NCBI GenBank assembly: GCA_016235545.1
Contig: JACRKB010000032.1
Span: forward strand, 1-64,000
Length of the DNA: 64,000 nucleotides
Origin: Verrucomicrobiota bacterium
GTDB taxonomy: Bacteria; Verrucomicrobiota; Verrucomicrobiia; Limisphaerales; SXTU01
Reading direction: 5' to 3'
Below the pieces are notes generated by a model, which had not been told where the DNA came from, searched no databases, and saw nothing but the letters and a program-made list of their open reading frames with translations. Of this stretch, positions 9,423 through 17,725 are shown piece by piece. The position numbers were made by a program, and so were the translations under genes. Every line of letters begins with the position of its first letter. Position 1 is the first letter of the stretch.

Positions 9423-11192
9423 ATGTTGCACCTAAAACTTCAGACCAGTCTTCAGGCCGCCGTCCGCGCTGTGCTGCCGGATGCGGATGTCGCCAATGTT
9501 CTCGTGCGCCCGTGCCCGGATGCGCGGCACGGGGATTACCAGTCCAACGCCCTCATCGCGGTCGCCAAGCAGGGCAAGCTGAACCCCCGGCAACTTGCCG
9601 AGCAGGTGCAGGCGCGGCTCGATGTGACCGAGATATGCGATGCGGTGGAAATTTCCGGGCCGGGCTTCCTGAACTTCCGCGTGCGCCCTGCCGCGCTGGC
9701 CGGCGTGCTGCAAGCCGCCGCGCGCGGTGAACATCTCTTCTTCGCCAAGGCAGCGCAGCCGCGCACCGTGGTCATTGATTTCAGCTCGCCGAACGTCGCC
9801 AAGCCGATGCACGTCGGCCACATCCGCTCGACGGGCATTGGCGACTCTTTGCAGCGCGTCTTCCGCCTGCTCGGCCACCGCGTCATCACGGACAATCACA
9901 TCGGCGACTGGGGCACGCAGTTCGGCAAGCTGCTGCTGGGCTGGAAGCAAATCCTCGACCGCGACGCGCTGGCCGCCGACGCGATTGCCGAACTGGAACG
10001 GCTCTACAAGGTCATCAACGCAGAGTGCGACGCGACGCCCGCGCGGCTGGAGGAGGCGAAGCAGGAGCTGGTGAAACTCCAGGCTGGCGACGCGGAGAAC
10101 ATCGCCGTGTGGCAGGAGATGATTCGCGTGTCGCAGGCGCAGTTCGACACGATTTACGGACGGCTCGGCGTGAAGTTCGACCACGCGCTGGGCGAGAGCT
10201 TTTACAATCCGCAGCTCGGCGCGGTGGTGAACGATTTGCTGGCGCGCGGCATCGCCCGCGAGAGCGAGGGTGCGGTGGGTGTGTTCAGCGATGGCTCGCT
10301 GCCGCCGAAGTCGGACCCGTTTCTCGTCAACCGCGACGGCGAGTGGAGTGCGGACCCGGCGCTCGTGCGCAAGAGCGACGGCGGCTTCAACTACATGACC
10401 ACCGATCTCGCGACGGTGGACTACCGGCTCAGGACGTGGTCGCCCGACGAGATTGTGTATGTGGTGGACGACAGGCAGGCGCCGCACTTCCGCAAGTTGT
10501 TCCTCACCTTCGCGCGCTGGCAGCCGGAGGCTGCGGCGAAGGTGAAACTGGTGCACGTGGGGTTCGGCAAGATTCTCGGCGAGGACGGCAAGCCGTTCAA
10601 AACGCGCAGCGGCGACACGGTGAAGCTCGGCGATTTGCTCGACGAGGCAGAGGCGCGGGCGTTGAAAGTCGTGACGGAGAAGAATCCTGATTTGCCCGGC
10701 GCGGAGCGGAATGAGATTGCGCGCATCGTCGGCCTCGGCTCGGTGAAATACGCCGACCTGCTGCCCAACCGGCAGAGCGACTACCAGTTCAGTTGGGACA
10801 AGATGCTGGCGCTGCAAGGCAACACCGCGCCGTATCTGCTGTATGCCCACACACGGGTGCGGAGCATCCTGCGCAAGGGGGCGGAGCTTTCAGCGGTCAG
10901 CGGTCAGCAGCCAGCGGTCAGCTTGAACGCGCCGGATGAGATCGCGGTTGCGAAGCAGCTCTTGAACTTCGGCCTCGTGCTCGAGGCGGTCGCGGAGGAA
11001 TACCGGCCCAACTTCCTGTGCAATTATCTCTACGATCTCGCGGGCCGTTTCGCGCGCTTCTACGAGAGCTGCCCGGTGCTCAAGGCCGAGGGAGCCGAGC
11101 GCGCCACGCGCCTGCTGCTGTGCGAGCTGACGGGCCGCGTGCTCAGGCAGGGATTGGAAGTGCTCGGCATCGAGACGACGGATCAGATGTGA
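9423..11192 (+). CDS. argS: Arginyl-tRNA synthetase
   Basis: VIDFSSPNVAKPMHVGHIRSTGIGDSLQRVFRLLGHRVITDNHIGDWGTQFGKL; C-terminal ALLCELTGRVLRQGLEVLGIETTDQM. Confidence 0.96.
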   Translation: MLHLKLQTSLQAAVRAVLPDADVANVLVRPCPDARHGDYQSNALIAVAKQGKLNPRQLAEQVQARLDVTEICDAVEISGPGFLNFRVRPAALAGVLQAAARGEHLFFAKAAQPRTVVIDFSSPNVAKPMHVGHIRSTGIGDSLQRVFRLLGHRVITDNHIGDWGTQFGKLLLGWKQILDRDALAADAIAELERLYKVINAECDATPARLEEAKQELVKLQAGDAENIAVWQEMIRVSQAQFDTIYGRLGVKFDHALGESFYNPQLGAVVNDLLARGIARESEGAVGVFSDGSLPPKSDPFLVNRDGEWSADPALVRKSDGGFNYMTTDLATVDYRLRTWSPDEIVYVVDDRQAPHFRKLFLTFARWQPEAAAKVKLVHVGFGKILGEDGKPFKTRSGDTVKLGDLLDEAEARALKVVTEKNPDLPGAERNEIARIVGLGSVKYADLLPNRQSDYQFSWDKMLALQGNTAPYLLYAHTRVRSILRKGAELSAVSGQQPAVSLNAPDEIAVAKQLLNFGLVLEAVAEEYRPNFLCNYLYDLAGRFARFYESCPVLKAEGAERATRLLLCELTGRVLRQGLEVLGIETTDQM

Positions 11193-11289
11193 GCGGCTTT
11201 CAGCGCGGGCAGGGCCGCCGCGCCGTCGCTCACGTGTTCCGCATCGGGCGCGAGTCAGCTTTTGAACGGTCGCGTAGCGACCCCCTGAT

Positions 11290-11454
11290 GGTAGCCGTGG
11301 GTTTCAAACCACGGATCGGCGTCCGATAGTCATGCGTCGCGTAGCGACGCCGGAACGCCGGCCACGAAAGTGTGTGGAAGGCGGGTGGTTCAAGCGTCGC
11401 TACGCGACGCGGGTTGTCGTTGGCCCGAACCGCGGGTTGAAACCCACGGCTACC
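11290..11454. repeat. Nested inverted repeat (TAGCCGTGGGTTTCAAACCACGG / CCGCGGGTTGAAACCCACGGCTA arms with internal GCGTCGCGTAGCGACGC palindromes)
   Basis: Seen directly in sequence in the argS/11579 intergenic region. Confidence 0.85.
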
Positions 11455-11578
11455 TTCAAACTCTCGCTCCTGCTCAAATCATGATTTGCGACCTTCCGCA
11501 TCGAATGGCGTAGTTTCGGATTGCGTCGCAAATGGCATTCCGGCATTTAACTCGGCAGCACCAAGCAAGGGATACTTC

Positions 11579-12283
11579 ATGGGCGAGCAAGCAGAAGTCG
11601 GTTACAAAATCTGGGCAACGGACGATGTCGTCTATGGCCCGGTGGATATGCCAACGCTTGTGGAGTGGGTGAAGGACGAGCGCGTGGTGACCGACACCTG
11701 GGTCTTCGTGTGTCACGATAACAAATGGAGCGAGGCCGGCAAAATGTCCGAGCTGCGCTCCGTCTTCAACGCGGTCCTGCCCGGCAGCGTCCCTGTCAGC
11801 CACACCCCGCTCGTCGCGGGCATCAAGCCGGGCGCGCTGCGGCGCGTGAAAATCCTCGGCGAGATGACCGACCAGCAGCTCGGGCGCTTCGCGCAGTTCA
11901 TGGAGGTGGAGAACGCCCGGCAGTTTCACACCATCGTGACGCAGGGCGCCGTCGGCGACGCGATGTATCTCATCCTCGAGGGCGAGCTGCGCGTGCGGCA
12001 GTTGGTGGGCGGCAAGGAAACCGTCCTGGTCACGCTCAACGCCGGCGAGTTCTTCGGCGACATCTCCCTCTTCGACCACGGACCGCGCTCGGCGGACGTG
12101 GTGGCGAACAACCCCTCCGTGCTGCTCAAGGTTTCCGCCACCAACTTCCTGCGGCTCGTGCAGGAGGCACCTGAGCTGGCCACGCCGTTCCTCGTCGCCG
12201 TCTGCAAGACCCTCACCGCCCGCATCCGCGCGGACAACAAGCGCCTGCGTGACTCGATCAACATCGGGCGCGCGGCTCGTTGA
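11579..12283 (+). CDS. GYF-like domain plus cyclic-nucleotide-binding domain protein
   Basis: YKIWATDDVVYGPVDMPTLVEWVKDERVVTDTWVF (GYF_2-like) then ILEGELRVRQLVGGKETVLVTLNAGEFFGDISLFDHGPRSADVVANNPSVLLKVS (cNMP-binding). Confidence 0.8.
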   Translation: MGEQAEVGYKIWATDDVVYGPVDMPTLVEWVKDERVVTDTWVFVCHDNKWSEAGKMSELRSVFNAVLPGSVPVSHTPLVAGIKPGALRRVKILGEMTDQQLGRFAQFMEVENARQFHTIVTQGAVGDAMYLILEGELRVRQLVGGKETVLVTLNAGEFFGDISLFDHGPRSADVVANNPSVLLKVSATNFLRLVQEAPELATPFLVAVCKTLTARIRADNKRLRDSINIGRAAR

Positions 12284-12360
12284 GCGGGCGCGGCGGGCAC
12301 GCCCCACCCCATCACGCGCGAGGCTTGTGCGCTCCTGCTGATTCCGCAAAACTGCGCGCC

Positions 12361-13389
12361 ATGAACCGCCGCAACTTCCTGCAAGCCGCCGCCGTTTCCA
12401 CCGCTGTCCTGCCCGCGCTCGGGGCCGAGCCGCGCCGCATCCGCATCGGCTTCCTCGGGTGCGGCCACTCGCATGGGATTTCAAAGGTGAAGCTCGCCCT
12501 GACCTCGCCCGACTGGGAGTGCGTCGGCATCTTCGAGCCGGACCCGAAGCCCCGCACGGCTGCGGAGAAACTGGGGGCCAAGGCGCTTTCGCAGGAACAA
12601 GTCCTCGCAGCCAGCGAGGTCATCGCCGTGGAGTGCGAGGCGAAGGACCGTTATCAAATGGCGAGAGCCGCACTGCTCGCCGGCAAGCACGTCCACATCG
12701 AGAAGCCCCCGAGCGTGACGCTCGCGGAGTTCCGCGAGCTGCTCGGGCTTGCACAAGACAGGAATGTGCTGATGCAGATGGGCTACATGTGGCGCTTCAA
12801 TCCCGGCATCAACGCCGCTCTCGAAGCCGCGCGGAAAGGCTGGCTCGGCGATGTGTATCTCGTGCGCGGCGTCATCAACACGAACATCTCCGGCGAGTCG
12901 CGCCGCTCCTTCGGCGAGATCGCCGGCGGCACGATGTATGAGCTGGGCTGCCATCTCGTTGACCCGCTCGTGCGACTGCTGGGCAAGCACGCGAAGGTCA
13001 CGCCCATCCTGCGCCACGACGCGAAGGACGCCGACCATCTCGCCGACAACTGCGTTGCCGTCTTCGACTTCAAGCACGCCCTCGGCATCATCAGCAGCGC
13101 GACGATGCAGCCCACTGCCGGGGCACACCGGACGTTTGAGATTCAGGGGACAAACGGCGTCGCCATCGTGCGGCCGCTGGAGCAGCCGGTGTTGACCGTG
13201 GACCTCGCGAAGGAGGCCGGGCCATACAAGAAAGGCTCGCAGGTCATCAGCTTCCCACGCTACGAGCGCTACGCGCCGGAGTTTGCCGAACTGGCCGCGT
13301 GCGTGCGCACCGGCAAGCCTCTGGGCGTCACGCCGGAGGAGGACGCACTGGTGCAGGAAGCTTTGCTGAAGGCCAGCGGAATGCACTGA
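12361..13389 (+). CDS. Gfo/Idh/MocA family oxidoreductase, exported-type N-terminus
   Basis: MNRRNFLQAAAVSTAVLP leader; RIGFLGCGHSHG; GKHVHIEKPPSVTLAEFRELL; GGTMYELGCHLVD. Confidence 0.88.
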   Translation: MNRRNFLQAAAVSTAVLPALGAEPRRIRIGFLGCGHSHGISKVKLALTSPDWECVGIFEPDPKPRTAAEKLGAKALSQEQVLAASEVIAVECEAKDRYQMARAALLAGKHVHIEKPPSVTLAEFRELLGLAQDRNVLMQMGYMWRFNPGINAALEAARKGWLGDVYLVRGVINTNISGESRRSFGEIAGGTMYELGCHLVDPLVRLLGKHAKVTPILRHDAKDADHLADNCVAVFDFKHALGIISSATMQPTAGAHRTFEIQGTNGVAIVRPLEQPVLTVDLAKEAGPYKKGSQVISFPRYERYAPEFAELAACVRTGKPLGVTPEEDALVQEALLKASGMH

Positions 13390-13532
13390 AGCGGGAGCAG
13401 CCGTGAGGGAGGACACTCTTGTCCCCCTGCCCTGATGGGTGAAACCAGAACTCGGGGACAGAAGTGTTCACTGAATTTCCAAAACAGCGCTTGCCAAGCC
13501 GCGCATCGTTTGTATTCTGCGCGCCCTTTGAC

Positions 13533-13787
13533 ATGAAAACGGACATCCATCCGAAATACGAAGCCGCCGAGTTCCGTTGCGCCTGTGGCAACGTGATTGC
13601 CACCCGCTCCACCCGCAAGGCTGTCCTTCTGGGCATCTGCAACGTCTGCCACCCGTTTTACACGGGCCAGCAGAAGTTTGTCGATACCGCTGGACGCGTG
13701 GATAAATTCCAGCAGCGCGCCGCCAAGACTCAGGCCGCCCAGCTTGCGGTGGCCGATGCGGCTGCCGCCAAGAAAAAGAAGAAGTAG
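13533..13787 (+). CDS. rpmE: 50S ribosomal protein L31 (zinc-type)
   Basis: [29 protein letters not shown]...[29 protein letters not shown]. Confidence 0.95.
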   Translation: MKTDIHPKYEAAEFRCACGNVIATRSTRKAVLLGICNVCHPFYTGQQKFVDTAGRVDKFQQRAAKTQAAQLAVADAAAAKKKKK

Positions 13788-13801
13788 CTTTCCGCCACGC
13801 C

Positions 13802-13840
13802 ATCGCCCGCCAGGTTCACGCCCGGCGGGCGATTGCTTTT
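13802..13840 (+). terminator. Rho-independent terminator downstream of rpmE
   Basis: Hairpin ATCGCCCGCC...GGCGGGCGAT followed by TGCTTTT. Confidence 0.75.
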
Positions 13841-13941
13841 CTTGCGCCGGGTTGACAATTGAGAGTTCAAAGCTGCGCTCTCAGCACCACCTCCGCCCCT
13901 CAACTTTCAAGTCCCCTCTCTGAGCTTCCTCTCAATCTCAC

Positions 13942-15021
13942 ATGGAACTCCGCCCTCATATCGAGAAGTTCAACCGCCGCTTCGCGGAGGTCGAGGCTGC
14001 GTTGAGTGATCCCAAAGTCTTCGACATCCCGGCCCGCGCGCAGGATCTGGGGCGGGAATACGCGAGGCTCAAGGGCCTCGTCGCCACTGGCGCAGTGTAT
14101 CTCAAGGCGCTGCGCGACCTCGATGAGAACCGCGCGCTGCTCGCCGCCGAGCCGCCCGACTCCGAGCTTGCTCTCATGGCCAAGGAGGAAGTCGCGCGGC
14201 TCGAAACGGAAGTCCAGCGTCTTGTCCTGGATGTCCAGCGCGGTGTCCTGCCGCCTGACCCGACTGATTCGCGCAACACCATCGTCGAAATCCGCGCGGG
14301 CGCGGGCGGTGCCGAGTCCGCGCTCTTCGCCGCCGACCTCTACCGGATGTTCACGCGCTACGCCGAGACGCAAGGTTGGAAGATCGATCCGATGGATTCC
14401 AGCCCGTCGGACTTGGGAGGAATGAGGGATGTCACCTTCGGAGTCATCGGGCAGGATGTCTACAAGCGGCTCAAATACGAGAGCGGCGTCCACCGAGTCC
14501 AGCGCGTGCCCGCCACCGAGGCGCAGGGGCGCATCCATACCAGCACCTGCACCGTAGCCGTGCTGCCGGAGGCCGAGGAGGTGGACATTGAGATTCGCCC
14601 CGAGGATCTCGAAATCCAGGTCTGCCGCGCGGGCGGGCACGGCGGGCAGGGCGTGAACACCACTGACTCCGCTGTCCGCATCTTTCACAAGCCCTCCGGC
14701 ACGGAGGTCCGGTGCCAGGACGAGCGTTCACAGCACAAGAACAAGGCCAAGGCGATGAAGGTGCTCCGCTCACGCCTGCTGGACCGAAAGATCGCCGATG
14801 AGAAGGCCAAGTATGAGGCGCAGCGCAGCTCGCAGGTCGGCACCGGCGAGCGCAGTGAGAAAATCCGCACCTATAACTTCCCTCAGAACCGCGTGACCGA
14901 CCACCGGATCGAGCTGACGCTCTACAACCTTGCCAACGTCATCGAGGGGGACCTCGACGGCATCATCGAGCCGCTGATGAATCACGATTTGGACCAGAGG
15001 CTCGCGGCGCTGCCGACGTGA
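13942..15021 (+). CDS. prfA: Peptide chain release factor 1
   Basis: GGHGGQGVNTTDSAVRI (GGQ motif), HRVQRVPATEAQGRIHTSTCTVAVLPE. Confidence 0.95.
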   Translation: MELRPHIEKFNRRFAEVEAALSDPKVFDIPARAQDLGREYARLKGLVATGAVYLKALRDLDENRALLAAEPPDSELALMAKEEVARLETEVQRLVLDVQRGVLPPDPTDSRNTIVEIRAGAGGAESALFAADLYRMFTRYAETQGWKIDPMDSSPSDLGGMRDVTFGVIGQDVYKRLKYESGVHRVQRVPATEAQGRIHTSTCTVAVLPEAEEVDIEIRPEDLEIQVCRAGGHGGQGVNTTDSAVRIFHKPSGTEVRCQDERSQHKNKAKAMKVLRSRLLDRKIADEKAKYEAQRSSQVGTGERSEKIRTYNFPQNRVTDHRIELTLYNLANVIEGDLDGIIEPLMNHDLDQRLAALPT

Positions 15022-15096
15022 GCCACTCTGGTCCAAAGTGAGGACTGGATGGCCGGACGCCGACTTTGGACTTTGAACCTTTGGACTCCCTTTCCC

Positions 15097-15693
15097 ATGA
15101 TTAAGGCGCTCATCTTCGATTGCGACGGAACGCTCGCCGACACCATGCCGCTGCACTGGCACGCGTGGCAGGTCATCGCGCAGCGGCACGGCATCCACTT
15201 CACCGAGGAACGCTTCTATTCGCTGGGCGGCGTGCCCTCGCGGGACATTCTCAAGATGCTGCGCGAGGAGCAGGGGTTGAACTACGACCATCACGAGGTC
15301 TCGGTCGAGAAGGAGCACGCGTTCCTGCCCTTCATCCCGGCCGTGCAGCCGATTCACGAGGTCGTCGCCATCGCGCGCGAGCATCACGGCAGGCTGCCGA
15401 TGGCCGTGGCAAGCGGCGGGAGGAAGCGCGTGGTGGAGGAAGTCCTCCTGCATCTGGGGATCCGCCACTGGTTTGCCGCCGTGGTCACGAGCGAGGACGT
15501 GACGCGGCAGAAGCCGGAGCCGGACATTTTCCTGGAAGCCGCGCGCCTGCTGGGGGTGGAGCCGCAGTTCTGCCGGGGTTTCGAGGACACGGATCTGGGG
15601 ATGACTTCCATTCGCTCGGCAGGAATGGACGCGGTGGATGTGCGGGCCTTCGCCAGCCCGCCGGCTCAGACGCGCTTTCCCTCCTCCTCGTAA
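15097..15693 (+). CDS. HAD-superfamily hydrolase (beta-phosphoglucomutase-like)
   Basis: MIKALIFDCDGTLADTMPLHWHAW; VASGGRKRVVEEVL; KPEPDIFLEAARLLG; FEDTDLGMTSIRSAGM. Confidence 0.9.
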   Translation: MIKALIFDCDGTLADTMPLHWHAWQVIAQRHGIHFTEERFYSLGGVPSRDILKMLREEQGLNYDHHEVSVEKEHAFLPFIPAVQPIHEVVAIAREHHGRLPMAVASGGRKRVVEEVLLHLGIRHWFAAVVTSEDVTRQKPEPDIFLEAARLLGVEPQFCRGFEDTDLGMTSIRSAGMDAVDVRAFASPPAQTRFPSSS

Positions 15694-15756
15694 TTCTGAT
15701 CCTAATCCTGTTCCTCCCTTCCGAACCCAGCGGCAGAGCAGGATTAGGATTACGAG
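15687..15756. repeat. Inverted repeat of degenerate hexad array (CTCGTAATTCTGATCCTAATCCTG / CAGGATTAGGATTACGAG)
   Basis: Arms read directly; same GATTAGGATCAGGATTACGAGCAG family also near 7782-7815. Confidence 0.8.
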
Positions 15757-15810
15757 CAGGAAGGAAGGGTTCGTTCGTGTCTCAATGAACCCGCCTCCGA
15801 ACCTCGGCGG

Positions 15811-17253
15811 CTACACGAGCGGGAAGAGCTTCGCCAGCAGCATCACCACGCCGAGGCCGACCACGCCCATCATGCTCAACATCACGGTGAACGTGCTGAG
15901 GCATTCCTTCTCGGTGAAGCCGCTCACCTTGCAAATCACCCAGAAGCCGCTGTCGTTCATCCACGGTCCCATCTTCGAGCCGCAGCCTATCGCCAGCGCC
16001 ACCCAGACGGGATGGAAGCCCAGCAGTTCCGGCTTGGCCATGCCGCCGAGCATGCCCACTGCCGTGACCATCGCCACGGTGGCGGAGCCTTGCGCGATGC
16101 GCACCACAGCCGTAACCGCCCACGCCAGCGGCAGGATGCCGATGCTGTGGGTCGCCGACAATTCCTGGAGGCGCGGGCCGATGCCGGTCTGCTGGAGGAC
16201 GCCGCCAAACGCGCCGCCCGCCGCGATGATGAGAATGATCAAGCCCGCCTCTTCCAACGCCACACCCACGCCCTTGTCCAGCACTTCGCCGGCCTTCTTC
16301 CCCTGCATCACCACGGTGCCCAGCGCGATAAGCGCCGCGATGCCCAGCGCGGTGGTCGAGTCGCCCAGCACGCGGATCACGTCCATCACCGCCGGACACG
16401 AGGCAAAGAGGTTCGCGTAAAATTCCGCCCCGCGCGCCGTCTCCAGTGGAGTGGCCGCGCTGATGAGCAGCACCGGCAGGAGGATCGGCATCACCGCGAG
16501 CCAAAAAGGTGGGAGAAGTTTCTCGTCCCGGTTCATCAATGTCTCCACATCGGTGAGCGATGACTTGGCGGTGTCGCGCAGCGGGATGTCCAGCCGGCGG
16601 TTGATCCAGCGCGCATAGAGCCAGCCCGAGGTGGCGGTGATGGCGCCCACCACGCATCCGGCGAGGATCATCAGGCCCATGTCCACGTTCAGCTCCTTGG
16701 CCACGAAGAGCGGCCCCGGCGTCGGTGGCACGAGGGAGTGCGTCATCGTCGCGCCCGCGATGATGCACAAGACATAGAGCGTGTAGTCCCGTCCCGTGCG
16801 CATCCGCATCGCCTTGCCCAGGGGAATCAACAGCAGGAAGACCGTCTCGAAGAAGACCGGGATGCCGAGCAGGAAGCCGCTGGAGATCAACGCCAGCGGC
16901 GTGCGCTGCTCGCCCAGGACACGCAGGGTGGAGCGCACGATGCGGTCCGCGCCGCCGCTGTCCAGAATGCATTTCCCAACGATGGAGGCGAACGCGATCA
17001 GCACTCCGATGCGCCCCGCCGTGGCCCCGAACTCGCGGGTGACGCGCTCGATCACGGGCTGGCCAGCCAGCTTCTGGGCGGCCTCGGGTGTCAGTTTCTT
17101 GCTCAGCCCATGCTGGACAACGGCCGCAGCCGGCGTGAGCGCGGCCACGACGAGCGCGCCAAGCACGAGCGCGAGAAACGCGTGCAGGCGCAGCGCGAGA
17201 ATGCCGCCGAGCACCACAACCATGCCGAGCAGAAATATCCAGAGCGGGTCCAT
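15811..17253 (-). CDS. GntP family permease (gluconate:H+ symporter family)
   Basis: 480 aa, multi-TM; HSLVPPTPGPLFVAKELNVDMG; GFTEKECLSTFTVMLSMMGVVGL. Confidence 0.88.
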   Translation of the reverse strand: MDPLWIFLLGMVVVLGGILALRLHAFLALVLGALVVAALTPAAAVVQHGLSKKLTPEAAQKLAGQPVIERVTREFGATAGRIGVLIAFASIVGKCILDSGGADRIVRSTLRVLGEQRTPLALISSGFLLGIPVFFETVFLLLIPLGKAMRMRTGRDYTLYVLCIIAGATMTHSLVPPTPGPLFVAKELNVDMGLMILAGCVVGAITATSGWLYARWINRRLDIPLRDTAKSSLTDVETLMNRDEKLLPPFWLAVMPILLPVLLISAATPLETARGAEFYANLFASCPAVMDVIRVLGDSTTALGIAALIALGTVVMQGKKAGEVLDKGVGVALEEAGLIILIIAAGGAFGGVLQQTGIGPRLQELSATHSIGILPLAWAVTAVVRIAQGSATVAMVTAVGMLGGMAKPELLGFHPVWVALAIGCGSKMGPWMNDSGFWVICKVSGFTEKECLSTFTVMLSMMGVVGLGVVMLLAKLFPLV

Positions 17254-17324
17254 AACGAAGTCAGCAAACCGGGTGACGCGCGAAGTGTTCCGATGGGGGA
17301 GGGATGTGTCGAGGCGGGAGTGAG

Positions 17325-17718
17325 AAGCCAGAAGTCAGAAGTCAGGATGGGGGAGACGCAAGTTGGTTCTCCGCTGTTTTCGGTGGAATGAAAGCCAGCG
17401 GGCGGCGGCACTTCTCCCGGAGGGAGCTTGAAGCTTCGCCGGAGGATGAAGTGGAAGCTGGCGTTGCCCTTCAACGCAGAGACGCAGAGGACGCGAAGGA
17501 ACGCAGAGGGTTTCAACACCAGCAGGGTTCAGCTTTTCGTGCCTTCGCCCAGCCCTTCTCTGCGCAACTCTGCGTCCTCTGCGTCTCTACGTTGAAGGGA
17601 AACGCCCTCATGCAAGGGCATCGTTGTGGCTGATAACCCCGCAATCCATTCCACCGAAAACAGCGGGGAACCCGCAAGTTCGGCACTGCTGCCTTCTGGC
17701 TCCTGGCTTCTGGCTTCA
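17325..17718. repeat. Nested inverted-repeat cassette made of three repeat families
   Basis: Outer heptads AGAAGCC AGAAGTC AGAAGTC / GCCTTCT GGCTCCT GGCTTCT GGCTTCA; middle GTTCTCCGCTGTTTTCGGTGGAATG / CATTCCACCGAAAACAGCGGGGAAC; inner CCCTTCAACGCAGAGACGCAGAGGACGC / GCGTCCTCTGCGTCTCTACGTTGAAGGG. Confidence 0.85.
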
Positions 17719-17725
17719 AGGGGCC

